This document shows, piece after piece, positions 1-8,106 of a stretch of DNA of 64,000 bases (positions within the stretch are counted from its first letter, which is position 1; every line of letters begins with the position of its first letter). Location: contig NZ_JARUBL010000001.1 of the NCBI RefSeq assembly GCF_029626155.1, forward strand, positions 6,848,501 through 6,912,500, given 5' to 3'. Origin of the DNA: Solwaraspora sp. WMMD1047 (lineage in GTDB: Bacteria > Actinomycetota > Actinomycetes > Mycobacteriales > Micromonosporaceae). Under the pieces are notes generated by a model, which made no database searches, was not told the DNA's origin, and saw only the letters and a list, made by a program, of their open reading frames with translations. The position numbers were made by a program, and so were the translations under genes.

Positions 1-721
1 CGTCGGCCGACCGGCCGCTCTTGGCGCGGGCCGCCCCGCCCTCGGCCATCTTCCGGATCGCGCCGCCGAGCAGTCCGCCGTGCAGCGGCGACCAGGGAAT
101 GAGCCCGAGCCCGTAGTGCCGGGCGGCGGGCAGCACCTCCAGCTCGACGTGCCGGGTCAGCAGGTTGTAGATCGACTGCTCGGAGACCAGGCCGAGGAAG
201 TGCCGGCGGGCCGCCGACTCCTGCGCGGCGGCCAGGTGCCAGCCGGCGAAGTTGGACGACCCCACGTAGAGCACCTTGCCCTGGGCGACCAGGGTCTCCA
301 TCGCCTGCCAGATCTCCTCCCACGGCGTGGTGCGGGAGACGTGGTGCATCTGGAACAGGTCGATCCAGTCGGTCTGCAGCCGCCGCAGCGAGTCCTCACA
401 GGAGCGGATGATGTGCCGGGCGGAGAGCCCCTGCTCGTTGGGCCAGTCGCCCATCCGCCCGTACACCTTCGTGGCGAGCACGACCCGGTCGCGGCGGCCG
501 CCGCCCTGGGCGAACCAGCGGCCGATGATCTGCTCGGTGACCCCCTCGCCGACCTTCCACCCGTAGACGTTCGCGGTGTCGTAGAAGTTGATGCCGTGCT
601 CCAGCGCCCGGTCCATGATCGCGAAGCTGTCGCCCTCTTCGGTCTGCGGCCCGAAGTTCATGGTCCCGAGGCAGAGCCGGCTCACCGACAGTCCGGTCCG
701 TCCAAGATTCGTGTAGTCCAT
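1..721 (-). CDS. aldo/keto reductase (3' end outside window)
   Basis: NAD(P)H-dependent oxidoreductase of the aldo/keto reductase superfamily; the substrate cannot be told from sequence. Reading leftward from the ATG at 721 the protein begins MDYTNLGRTGLSVSRLCLGT, a classic AKR opening. It continues with DTANVYG (catalytic Asp and Tyr), LATKVYG (catalytic Lys) and QMHHVS (active-site His), then VGSSNFAGW and QSIYNLL. About 240 residues are present and the C-terminal part lies beyond position 1. A GGGTG element sits upstream of the start. Its neighbour is an MFS exporter on the same strand, with a 54-bp gap. Family assignment is secure. Confidence 0.9.
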   Translation of the reverse strand, partial: MDYTNLGRTGLSVSRLCLGTMNFGPQTEEGDSFAIMDRALEHGINFYDTANVYGWKVGEGVTEQIIGRWFAQGGGRRDRVVLATKVYGRMGDWPNEQGLSARHIIRSCEDSLRRLQTDWIDLFQMHHVSRTTPWEEIWQAMETLVAQGKVLYVGSSNFAGWHLAAAQESAARRHFLGLVSEQSIYNLLTRHVELEVLPAARHYGLGLIPWSPLHGGLLGGAIRKMAEGGAARAKSGRSAD

Positions 722-775
722 CCGTTCACCCTGCCACGCGGAGAGTTCGAGTGACGATCGCCCGCCGGCAGCCGG

Positions 776-2062
776 TCAGTGTTCGGCCGCCGCGACCACG
801 TAGAAGCGCGGGGAGGGCAGCATCCGCAACCGCAGCCTGGCCCCGGTGCGGTGCAGCTGCCAGGTCAGCGCCACCAGCGCGGTGGTCAGCGAGACCAGCC
901 CGCCCAGCCAGATGCTCGCGCCGGCTCCGTAGTGCTCGGCGATCCAGCCGAGCAGCGGCGCGCCCACCGGGTTGGTGCCGAGGAAGACCAGCACCCACAG
1001 CGCCATCACCCGGCCCCGGAAGGCCGCGTCGACGCCCAGCTGCACCCGCTGGTTGGAGGCCTGCCCGAAGAAGACCATGAAGAACCCGGTCGGCACCAGC
1101 AGCGCCACCACCAGCCAGTACGACGGCGCCAGCCCGACCAGGGTGCCGAAGGCCGAGCAGGCCACCGCGGCGCCGAGCACCACGTAGACCGACGGGCGGC
1201 CCCGGCGACCGGTGCCGGCCAGCGCACCGGCCAGCGAGCCGGTGGCCAGCGCGGTGGTGAACAGCCCGAACGAGGCGGCTCCGGTGTCGAACACCGTCTT
1301 GGCCAGCGCCGCGAGGGTGAGCTGGAAGTTGAACAGCGTCATCCCGATCACCGACATCAGGGCCATCGGCAGCAGCAGGTCCGGCCGGCGCGCCACGTAG
1401 CGCAATCCGTCGACGACCCGGGCCGACGCCCGGTCGGCGAGCGGCAGCAGTTCGTCGCGGTGCAGTTCGTCGGCCCGCATCCGCAGCAGGAACACCAGCG
1501 GCGCCACCGAGCTGACCGCGCTGATCAGGAAGACCGGGCCGACGTCGAAGGCGGCGATTCCCACCCCGGCCACGGCCGGGCCGGTGATCCGCGCCGAGTT
1601 GAAGGTGGCGGCCGAGAGCGACAGCGCGTTGGGTAGCAGCGGGGTGCCGACGAGTTCGGAGACGAACGACTGCCGCACCGGGGTCTCGACGGCGTTGGCG
1701 ACCCCGAGCAGGGCGGCGAAGACGAAGACGTGCCAGAGCACGACCAGGTCGGTGAGGACCAGCAGGCTCATCACCAGGGCCAGCACGCTCCAGGCGGAGT
1801 TGGCCACGAAGAGCAGCAGGCGCTTGTCGTACCGGTCGGCCAGTCGCCCGGAGAGCAGGGTGAGTAGCAGCACGGGGGTGAACTGCAGCGCCACCACCAC
1901 GCCGAGCGCGGTCGCGGAGTTGTCCGACAGCTCCAGGACGAGCCAGTCCTGGGCGATGAACATCATCCACACGCCGATCAGCTTGATCAGCTGACCGGTC
2001 GCGAAGAGCCGGTAGTTACGGACCCGTAGGGACTGGAACATGGTGTTCAGCTTCGCCCGCAC
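776..2062 (-). CDS. MFS transporter (DHA3/EntS-like exporter)
   Basis: Twelve-helix major facilitator of the enterobactin-exporter/DHA3 type (428 aa), probably a proton-driven drug or metabolite exporter in the cytoplasmic membrane. The N-terminus MFQSLRVRNYRLFATGQLI is typical of this family, and the loop GRLADRYDKR after helix 3 is the MFS A-like motif. The GTG at 2062 is preferred because AGGAGG lies about 10 nt upstream; an internal ATG at 2041 is the alternative. It lies 70 bp downstream of a marR gene on the same strand, so the regulator plausibly controls it. The substrate is unknown. Confidence 0.88.
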   Translation of the reverse strand: MRAKLNTMFQSLRVRNYRLFATGQLIKLIGVWMMFIAQDWLVLELSDNSATALGVVVALQFTPVLLLTLLSGRLADRYDKRLLLFVANSAWSVLALVMSLLVLTDLVVLWHVFVFAALLGVANAVETPVRQSFVSELVGTPLLPNALSLSAATFNSARITGPAVAGVGIAAFDVGPVFLISAVSSVAPLVFLLRMRADELHRDELLPLADRASARVVDGLRYVARRPDLLLPMALMSVIGMTLFNFQLTLAALAKTVFDTGAASFGLFTTALATGSLAGALAGTGRRGRPSVYVVLGAAVACSAFGTLVGLAPSYWLVVALLVPTGFFMVFFGQASNQRVQLGVDAAFRGRVMALWVLVFLGTNPVGAPLLGWIAEHYGAGASIWLGGLVSLTTALVALTWQLHRTGARLRLRMLPSPRFYVVAAAEH

Positions 2063-2132
2063 TCGGGGTGCGCCTCCTCGTCGTACGCGTCATCCACATC
2101 GGTGGACGAAGCGAACGCGATGGTCGGCGCCG

Positions 2133-2564
2133 TCAGGCGCGGGCCACCCGCTGCAGGATTTCCGCGGCCCGCCCGAGCGTGTCGCGTTCCTCCGGAGTCA
2201 GGTCGGCGAGGCGCCGGGCCAGCCACTCGTCGCGTACCCGCTCGAACTGCGCGAGCACCTCGTGGCCGGCCTCGGTCGCCGAGAGGATGACCTGCCGCCC
2301 GTCGGTCGGATGGGGGGTACGCCGCACCAGGCCGCGCTCCTCCAGCTTCGCAACGATCTTGGTCATCGTCGGCGGCTGGACCCGTTCCGTGTCGGCGAGC
2401 TCCCGGGGAGTCAGCGCGCCCGCCAGCTGAAGGCTGGTCAGGGCGGAGAGCTGGGTCACCGTGAGGTCGCCGACCGGACGGGCCTGCCGTACCCGTCGAT
2501 TGAGCCGGGTGATCGCGTCGCGCAGCAGGGTCGCCAACTGCGCCGGTGGCACGCGCTTCGCCAT
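2133..2564 (-). CDS. MarR-family transcriptional regulator
   Basis: Winged-helix MarR repressor, 143 aa from the ATG at 2564, which has GGAG about 8 nt upstream. A GTG at 2582 would add six residues and has no comparable ribosome site. The recognition-helix region LADTERVQPPTMTKIVAKLE and the wing RRTPHPTDGRQVILSATEAG are diagnostic. It probably represses itself and the MFS gene that follows, because a palindromic site lies just upstream of its start (2586-2615). The effector is unknown. Confidence 0.9.
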   Translation of the reverse strand: MAKRVPPAQLATLLRDAITRLNRRVRQARPVGDLTVTQLSALTSLQLAGALTPRELADTERVQPPTMTKIVAKLEERGLVRRTPHPTDGRQVILSATEAGHEVLAQFERVRDEWLARRLADLTPEERDTLGRAAEILQRVARA

Positions 2565-2585
2565 CACCGTCCGCTCCGTCACGAT

Positions 2586-2615
2586 CGTTAGCTTAACTAA
2601 TAAGCCAGGCTAACG
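2586..2615. promoter_or_regulatory. Putative MarR operator
   Basis: CGTTAGC (2586-2592) and GCTAACG (2609-2615) form a perfect 7-bp inverted repeat. A second, overlapping one is TTAG-N5-CTAA (2588-2600). The stretch is markedly AT-rich against its surroundings and lies 22 bp upstream of the marR ATG. It is the natural site for autoregulation; protein binding is inferred. Confidence 0.6.
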
Positions 2616-2654
2616 ACCACCGATATGACCACCATCACGGTACGACCGCGGCCG

Positions 2655-4133
2655 CTAGAAGAGCACGGATTCTATCGGTCCCCGCAGGTAGTAGAGGACG
2701 AAGAGGGCGGCCACGCCGTACAGCAGGGGGTGCACCTCGCGGGCCTTGCCCCGGGCCAGCTTGAGCAGCACGAAGGTGATCACCCCGGCCCCGATGCCGT
2801 TCGAGATCGAGTAGGTGAACGGCATCAGCACGATGGTCAGGAACGCCGGGATCGCGATCTCGTAGTCCGCCCAGTCGATGGTGCGGATCGCCGTCATCAT
2901 CAGGAAGCCCACCACCACCAGCGCGGTCGACGCCGCCTCGAACGGCACGATCACCACCAGCGGGGCGAGGAACATCGCCAGCAGGAACAGACCGCCGGTG
3001 ACCAGGTTCGCGGCGCCGGTCCGGGCGCCCTCGGCCACCCCCGCCGCGCTCTCGATGTAGGAGGTGTTGCTCGACGTGCTCGCCGCACCGCCGGCCGCCG
3101 CCGCGATCGAGTCGACAAGCAGGATCTCCTTCGTCCGGGGCGGCATGCCGGACCCGTCCAGCAGGTCCCCCTCCTGGCCGACCGCCACCATCGTGCCCAT
3201 CGTGTCGAAGAAGTCCGTGATCATCAGGGTGAAGATGAACATCAACGTCACCAGCACCCCGGCCCGCTCCCACGAACCCAGGACGTTGAACTGCCCGAGC
3301 AAAGACAGGTCCGGCACGTCCACCACGGTCGCCGGCAGCTCCGGCACGTTCAGCGACCACCCGGCCGGGTTCGGCTTCCCGTCGACGAACGACGGGCCGA
3401 CCTGGGCGATCGCCTCCACGATGATGGCCAGCACCGTGGTGGCCAGGATGCCGATCAGGATCGCACCCTTGACCCGCCGGACCACCAGCACCAGGGTCAG
3501 CAGCAGACCGAGCACGAACACCAGGCCCGGCCAGGTGACCAGCTTCCCGCCGATGCCCAGCCCCACCGGGACCGTGGTGTTCGCGGCATCCGGAATCCGC
3601 CGCACGAAGCCCGCGTCGACCAACCCGATGATCGTCAGGAACAGCCCGATGCCGACCCCGATCGCCGTCTTGAGCTGCGTCGGCACCGACCGGAACACCG
3701 CCGTACGCAGCCCGGTCAGCACCAGGATGCCGATCAGCACCCCCTCGATCACCACCAGGCCCATCGCGTCGGCCCAGGTCATCTCCGGCGCGATCTCATA
3801 CGCCACCAGCGCGTTGACGCCCAGCCCGGCCGCCAACGCGAGCGGGAACCGGCCGACCACCCCCATCAGGATGGTCATCAGGCCGGCGACCAGCGCGGTG
3901 GCCGCCGCCAGCGCGGGGATCGCCAGGCTCGCGTTGTCGCCGTCCACCGCGCTGCCGATGATCAGCGGGTTGAGCACCACGATGTAGGCCATCGTGAAGA
4001 AGGTGGCCAGGCCACCACGAAGCTCCCGGTTCACCGTCGAACCCCGGGCGGTGATCTCGAAATACCTGTCGAACGCGTTACGCGGTCGGGGTGCCTCGGT
4101 CGTCGGTGCGTCGGTGCTCTGCCCTGTCGCCAT
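2655..4133 (-). CDS. NCS2-family purine permease (AzgA/PbuG-like)
   Basis: Membrane permease of 492 aa for adenine, guanine or hypoxanthine uptake by proton symport. The N-terminal FFTMAYIVVLNPLIIG and GVNALVAYE segments, and DFFDTMGTMVAVGQEG in the middle, are hallmarks of the AzgA-like branch of the nucleobase:cation symporter-2 family. About a dozen hydrophobic helices are visible. The ATG at 4133 has a GAGG element about 5 nt upstream. It is transcribed towards the marR/MFS pair but separated from it by the operator. No purine riboswitch was recognised upstream. The exact purine is not determinable. Confidence 0.92.
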   Translation of the reverse strand: MATGQSTDAPTTEAPRPRNAFDRYFEITARGSTVNRELRGGLATFFTMAYIVVLNPLIIGSAVDGDNASLAIPALAAATALVAGLMTILMGVVGRFPLALAAGLGVNALVAYEIAPEMTWADAMGLVVIEGVLIGILVLTGLRTAVFRSVPTQLKTAIGVGIGLFLTIIGLVDAGFVRRIPDAANTTVPVGLGIGGKLVTWPGLVFVLGLLLTLVLVVRRVKGAILIGILATTVLAIIVEAIAQVGPSFVDGKPNPAGWSLNVPELPATVVDVPDLSLLGQFNVLGSWERAGVLVTLMFIFTLMITDFFDTMGTMVAVGQEGDLLDGSGMPPRTKEILLVDSIAAAAGGAASTSSNTSYIESAAGVAEGARTGAANLVTGGLFLLAMFLAPLVVIVPFEAASTALVVVGFLMMTAIRTIDWADYEIAIPAFLTIVLMPFTYSISNGIGAGVITFVLLKLARGKAREVHPLLYGVAALFVLYYLRGPIESVLF

Positions 4134-4231
4134 GGGTGCCTCGCAACCTGGTCACATGATGATCAGCGCATCGTCCCAGAGGCGGTGTTTCCGGCAAAGC
4201 ACTGCGCGGTTACGAACCTCGATCCCGTACG

Positions 4232-4696
4232 TCAGAAACCGCGCTGGGTCTTGGCCCAGCGGACGGCGGCGGCCACCAGTTCGGGAAGTTCGGTGGGCGT
4301 GGGCAGTTCGGCGAGGTCGGCGACCGGGACCCAGCGGGCGCCCGCGACCTCCGCCAGTTGCGCGACCGGGTCGCCGCCGGGGGCCCGGCACACGTACACG
4401 AAGTCGATGTGCCGGTGTTGGCCGTCGCGGGAGTCGGTGACGTCCATCTCGATGATGGCCCAGGGTGTCGGGTGGCTGGCCACCGCCAAGTGGCTGAAGG
4501 TGGGGTCGCCGAGGATGGTGGCGCGGATTCCGGTTTCTTCTCGCACCTCGCGGAGTGCGGCCTGTGCGGGGTCCTCGTTGGGGTCGATGTGCCCGCCGGG
4601 GTAAAGCCACAGTCCGATCTTGTTGTGGTGGACGAGTAGTACCCGGTCCCGGTGGTCGAGGACGACGGCGGATGCGGTGTTGTGCCGGATCGTCAT
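4232..4696 (-). CDS. NUDIX hydrolase (last gene of the five-gene cassette arm)
   Basis: Pyrophosphohydrolase of 154 aa. The Nudix box runs from G35 to about residue 57 (GGHIDPNEDPAQAALREV then REETG), giving G-x5-E-x7-REVREETG with all metal-binding glutamates present. The ATG overlaps the stop of the upstream aminotransferase gene by 4 bp (ATGA), implying translational coupling. In this context it may hydrolyse a nucleoside diphosphate-linked intermediate or clean up a side product; that is inference. The fold is certain, the substrate unknown. Confidence 0.9.
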   Translation of the reverse strand: MTIRHNTASAVVLDHRDRVLLVHHNKIGLWLYPGGHIDPNEDPAQAALREVREETGIRATILGDPTFSHLAVASHPTPWAIIEMDVTDSRDGQHRHIDFVYVCRAPGGDPVAQLAEVAGARWVPVADLAELPTPTELPELVAAAVRWAKTQRGF

Positions 4697-5823
4697 GGGA
4701 GTTGCCCTTCGGCGAGGACGCGGACGCGGTCAGCGACCCATCCTAGAGTTGTCGGGGACATATCGGGGTGAACGGGAAGTTGGAAGGTGGTCGCGGCGAG
4801 GTGTTCGGCGTGAGGGCAGGCGGTGGCGTAGGGGGCGAAGATCTGTTGGTGGTAGAGCGGCCGGTAGCCGTAGCGGGTCGAGTCCGGGGCCAGGCCAGCT
4901 CTCGCGAATGCCTCGCTGAGTCGTGGGGCGAGGTGGGCCGCGCTGGTGGTGAGGACGAGGTTGTAGTAGTTGGGCTCGTCCTGCGCGTCGCCGTGGCCGA
5001 GTTCGGTGAGGTGGCCGCCGACGGGCAGGGCGGCGAGGAGCTGGTGGGCGTTGGCGCGGCGGGTTCGGAGCTGTCCGTGCAGACCGGGTAGCCGGCGCAG
5101 GCCGATGGCTGCGAGCGGTCCGGCGAGTTTGTAGTTGACGCCGTGGGTGCGGCCGGTGAGGTGGCCGAGGTGGGTGTAGTGGTCGATGCGGTCGGCGAGG
5201 TTGTCGTCGTCGGTGAGGACGAATCCGCCTTCGCCAGTGCTGAGGAGTTTGCGGTCGTGGGTGGAGAAGCAGCCGGCGCGGTGGTTGGTGCCGGCGTAGC
5301 GGCCCCGGGAGCGGGTGCCGTGGGCCTGGCAGGCGTCTTCGATGACGGGCACGCCAGCGGCGGCGAGGATCGCCGCGGCGGGGGTGTCGTCGGCTGGGTA
5401 GCCCCACAGCGGCAGGCTGATGGCGGCCCTCACCCGTGGGGTGAGTCTGGCCGCTACGGCGTCGGGGTCCATGGCGAGGCTGCCGGGTGCGGTGTCGACG
5501 ATGACGGGGGTGGCGCCGCAGGTGAGGATCGGCATCGCGGTTGGTAGGGGTGCGGTGGCTGGTACCAGTACCTGGTCGCCGGCGCGTACGCCGAGGGCGA
5601 CCAGGGTGGCGTGCAGCGCGGAGCTGCCGGAGTTGACCGCGACCGCTCGCTTGACCCCGAACCAGTCAGCCAGGGCCTGTTCATACCTGGGCAGGACGGG
5701 GGCACCGCCGGACAGGCGACCCTCGGCGAGGACCTCGGCGATCTCGTCGAGTTCCCCGCAGGGGGATGGGGTGTACCGGTCGTTGACGGGACGGGCCGCG
5801 TCATGGGTGAGCTCAGGTGTCAT
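4693..5823 (-). CDS. DegT/DnrJ/EryC1/StrS-family PLP aminotransferase
   Basis: Aminotransferase of 376 aa of the sugar/cyclitol type, which transfers an amino group from Glu or Gln to a keto-sugar or keto-cyclitol. Landmarks are NSGSSALHATLVALGVRAGD (phosphate and cofactor contacts, around residue 64), VIEDACQAHG (Asp163 against the PLP ring nitrogen) and STHDRKLLSTGEGG, whose Lys192 is the expected Schiff-base lysine. The start overlaps the upstream dehydrogenase by 11 bp and the stop overlaps the NUDIX start by 4 bp. Pairing a dehydrogenase with a StrS-type aminotransferase is the logic of aminocyclitol and amino-sugar pathways (oxidise, then aminate). Confidence 0.9.
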   Translation of the reverse strand: MTPELTHDAARPVNDRYTPSPCGELDEIAEVLAEGRLSGGAPVLPRYEQALADWFGVKRAVAVNSGSSALHATLVALGVRAGDQVLVPATAPLPTAMPILTCGATPVIVDTAPGSLAMDPDAVAARLTPRVRAAISLPLWGYPADDTPAAAILAAAGVPVIEDACQAHGTRSRGRYAGTNHRAGCFSTHDRKLLSTGEGGFVLTDDDNLADRIDHYTHLGHLTGRTHGVNYKLAGPLAAIGLRRLPGLHGQLRTRRANAHQLLAALPVGGHLTELGHGDAQDEPNYYNLVLTTSAAHLAPRLSEAFARAGLAPDSTRYGYRPLYHQQIFAPYATACPHAEHLAATTFQLPVHPDMSPTTLGWVADRVRVLAEGQLP

Positions 5824-6904
5824 AGGTCAGCACCACCTTGATGGTGTCCTGGGGGGTGTCGGTGATCAGCGCGTACGCCTCGGCGGCGTGGTCGAACGGG
5901 ATGCGGTGGGTGATCAGCCCATCGACGCGCACGACGTCCTCGGCGATGAGCCGCTGGGCGGTCTGGTTGAGCCGGTCGAGGGTCCACAGCGGATGGGTGC
6001 GCTGGTCGCAGCCGTTGATCGTCATGGAGGAGATGAGGGTGATGCGGTTGCGGTGGTATTCCTCGCCGAGGCGCAGGCCGGCCTGGTCGCCGTGGTAGGA
6101 GGCGACGGTGGCCACCCGGCCGCCAACGCGCAGGCACCGGATCGCCTCGTGCAGTCCGCGGTAGGAACCTGAAGCCTCGATCGCCGCATCCGCACCTACA
6201 CCGTCGGTCAGATCATGCACTGCCGCGGCGACGTCGAGACCGTCGTGGGAGTGGATGGCGGATACGCCGAGGGCGTGGGCAGCCTGGACGCGTAGCGGGT
6301 ACCGGTCGACGCCGATGACCAGCGCTCCGGCGTGGCGTGCCTGCTGGATGGCGAGTAGCCCCACGGTGCCCAGGCCCATCACCACCAGGGTGTCGCCGAC
6401 CTGCGGGCGCGCGTCGTGGACGCCACCGAGCGCGACCCGGGCCAGGATGTGAAAGACCGCCCGCTGCGGATCGGTCCCCTCGGGCAGCAGCCCGACCGCG
6501 GCGGTCTGCTCGGTGAGCAGGTGACCGGTGGCGTGTGGGGCGTCGACGGCGATGAGATCCCCGGCCCTCACCGAGGTGACTGCCGACCCGGTGACGGTGA
6601 CGCGGGCGATGGACTCGTAGCCGGGCGCGACGGGATAGTCCCGACCACGGCCGTGTGAGTAGAAGCGCCGCTGGGGGTCCCAGCAGCGGTGCAACGAGGC
6701 TGCCGAGCCCTGCAGCCACGCCATCTCGGTGCCGTGACTGACGCCAGAAATGACCGTACGGGCATACACGTCGTGCTCACCCAGCGGCGGGAGCCGCTGT
6801 TGGAGTAGTTCAACCTGGCCAGGTCCGGTGATCAGCAGCCGGGCGCACGCAGGCCCGGCATCGGTCGGTTCGCCGCCGACGGCGGCAGGTGCGGGCGATG
6901 TCAT
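5813..6904 (-). CDS. MDR-superfamily (zinc-type) alcohol dehydrogenase
   Basis: Medium-chain dehydrogenase/reductase of 363 aa with a C-terminal Rossmann domain (VVMGLGTVGLLAIQQARHAG, then an acidic GVDRYPLR, suggesting NAD). The catalytic domain reads SGVSHGTE and APGYES where classical zinc enzymes carry Cys and GHE. The catalytic zinc ligands are therefore not evident, a pattern seen in the BchC-like branch. The ATG at 6904 overlaps the upstream kinase stop by 4 bp and has GGAG 5 nt before it. The frame is open further upstream, but that overlaps the kinase gene and is rejected. It likely supplies the ketone for the aminotransferase. Confidence 0.85.
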   Translation of the reverse strand: MTSPAPAAVGGEPTDAGPACARLLITGPGQVELLQQRLPPLGEHDVYARTVISGVSHGTEMAWLQGSAASLHRCWDPQRRFYSHGRGRDYPVAPGYESIARVTVTGSAVTSVRAGDLIAVDAPHATGHLLTEQTAAVGLLPEGTDPQRAVFHILARVALGGVHDARPQVGDTLVVMGLGTVGLLAIQQARHAGALVIGVDRYPLRVQAAHALGVSAIHSHDGLDVAAAVHDLTDGVGADAAIEASGSYRGLHEAIRCLRVGGRVATVASYHGDQAGLRLGEEYHRNRITLISSMTINGCDQRTHPLWTLDRLNQTAQRLIAEDVVRVDGLITHRIPFDHAAEAYALITDTPQDTIKVVLTYDT

Positions 6905-7521
6905 CTCATCTCCGAGGGGAGCGATAGCTGCCTCACCTGGCGGGCAAGCTCGCGCAGGTGCGGCCGGTGGAAGGTGTCGAAGGTGGCCACGTCCAACCGG
7001 ATCAACGGTCGCTCCCAGACCGCGTACGCGGCGTCGAACGCGGCAGACAAGGCGTCCAGGTGAGCGCCGGTTATGACGGTTTCCATCGCACGGCCCCGTC
7101 GGCGCACCCGCTGGCGGATCACCGGCGTCGGCCCGGACATGCCCACCAGTACGTCGGGGCGGACAACACTGTCGACCCACACCCGCACGGTCGCCGTGAT
7201 CCGGGCGACGTCGTCGGGGCCGAGGGTGGTGGCGGCGAAGATCGGCTGTTTGATCAGCGCCCAGTCGGCCACGACCGTGTGGCCGGCGGCGAGTAGCCCG
7301 GCGATGTACCGCAACTGGGCAACCCGTAGCGCCACAAAGGTCAACTCGACCCGCAACGCCGACCCGTCGGACCGGTCAGCGGCCAGCATCTGAGGTAGGA
7401 ACGGATTGGCGTCGAACGGGTCGTACACCACCGTCGCGCCGAGCTCTGCGGCCAGTCGCGAGGCCAGAGTGGTCTTGCCGACCCCGGTCGGTCCCTCGAC
7501 TGCGATGTATAGGCCCTTCAT
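6901..7521 (-). CDS. deoxynucleoside kinase / thymidylate kinase-like P-loop protein
   Basis: P-loop phosphotransferase of 206 aa. It opens MKGLYIAVEGPTGVGKTTLA, a Walker A motif at residues 10-18 in the style of deoxynucleoside kinases and Tmk. ADWALIKQPIFA resembles the region holding the substrate-binding acidic residue of the dNK group, and RQRVRRRGRAMET is an Arg-rich lid-like segment. The ATG at 7521 overlaps the preceding small gene by 4 bp. The true acceptor could be a nucleoside, a nucleotide or the cassette's own product. Family-level call only. Confidence 0.8.
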   Translation of the reverse strand: MKGLYIAVEGPTGVGKTTLASRLAAELGATVVYDPFDANPFLPQMLAADRSDGSALRVELTFVALRVAQLRYIAGLLAAGHTVVADWALIKQPIFAATTLGPDDVARITATVRVWVDSVVRPDVLVGMSGPTPVIRQRVRRRGRAMETVITGAHLDALSAAFDAAYAVWERPLIRLDVATFDTFHRPHLRELARQVRQLSLPSEMR

Positions 7522-7796
7522 CGCAGGCCCGCAAGCAGCCGCCGCCACAGTGGGTTCCGTCGGGGAGGGGCCGCACAGGCCAGGACCGGCAGCGCCGTGG
7601 TGCTGTCCAGTAGCGCGAGTTTGTTCCGGTAGCGGTTCCGGGTTGCGGTGGCGTGCTCCTCGACGGTGCACGGTAACTGCTTGCCGCACGAGCACCAGCC
7701 GCCAGGGCCCTGCCGGTGACCGGCAAGGATCTGATCGGCCATCTCGATCTGACCGTTCGCGTATGCCGTGAACTGCTCTTTGCTCAGGGCTCGCAC
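7518..7796 (-). CDS. small conserved protein with CxCGx(4)C motif
   Basis: Ninety-two-residue protein, first gene of the leftward arm of the cassette. The GTG at 7796 is chosen because AAAGGAG lies 8 nt upstream. The middle of the protein reads GGWCSCGKQLPCTVEEH, a cluster of three Cys and a nearby His that could bind metal. The N-terminal half is helical (SKEQFTAYANGQIEMADQIL) and the C-terminus basic (RRNPLWRRLLAGLR). I do not recognise a characterised family; similar short CxCG proteins accompany XRE regulators in actinomycetes. Coupled by a 4-bp overlap to the kinase gene. Confidence 0.75.
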   Translation of the reverse strand: MRALSKEQFTAYANGQIEMADQILAGHRQGPGGWCSCGKQLPCTVEEHATATRNRYRNKLALLDSTTALPVLACAAPPRRNPLWRRLLAGLR

Positions 7797-7956
7797 GTGC
7801 GGTCTCCTTTCCGGTGAGGGGTAGGCGACGGTCACCGTTGGAGCGTGGCGCGCGCCCGTCGCGACATCTGCGACAGTTCCGTCGTGCAGCCATAAGATTT
7901 CTGCCGGGCCGGTGACGCCGCCGCCGTGGAGTCCACTCAAGCCGGGCGGTACCGAT

Positions 7957-7995
7957 GTCGAACAGTCTCGACACGGGTTTCGACACGACGTCGAC
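7957..7995. promoter_or_regulatory. Cluster of GTCGA/TCGAC half-sites in the divergent promoter
   Basis: The 310-bp gap between the two cassette arms (7797-8106) contains GTCGA-N6-TCGAC (7957-7972) and TCGAC-N5-GTCGA (7980-7994). The latter overlaps the 10-bp palindrome ACGTCGACGT (7988-7997). TCGACAC is also directly repeated (7968 and 7980). This is an operator-like layout for the XRE protein encoded immediately to the right. Binding is inferred. Confidence 0.5.
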
Positions 7996-8106
7996 GTTTA
8001 CAGCGAGCGGTCTGGCGTCCGTTGTCGCGTACCGTCCTGAAGGGATACGACCTGTCGTCCCATACCTACGATCCGGAACCATGCAGCGACGGAGGGGCGG
8101 AGTCTC

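Noticed and set aside
2625-4604. 659-codon plus-strand frame opposite the purine permease
   Set aside because: Antisense shadow rich in His/Gln/Arg/Asp with no family motif.
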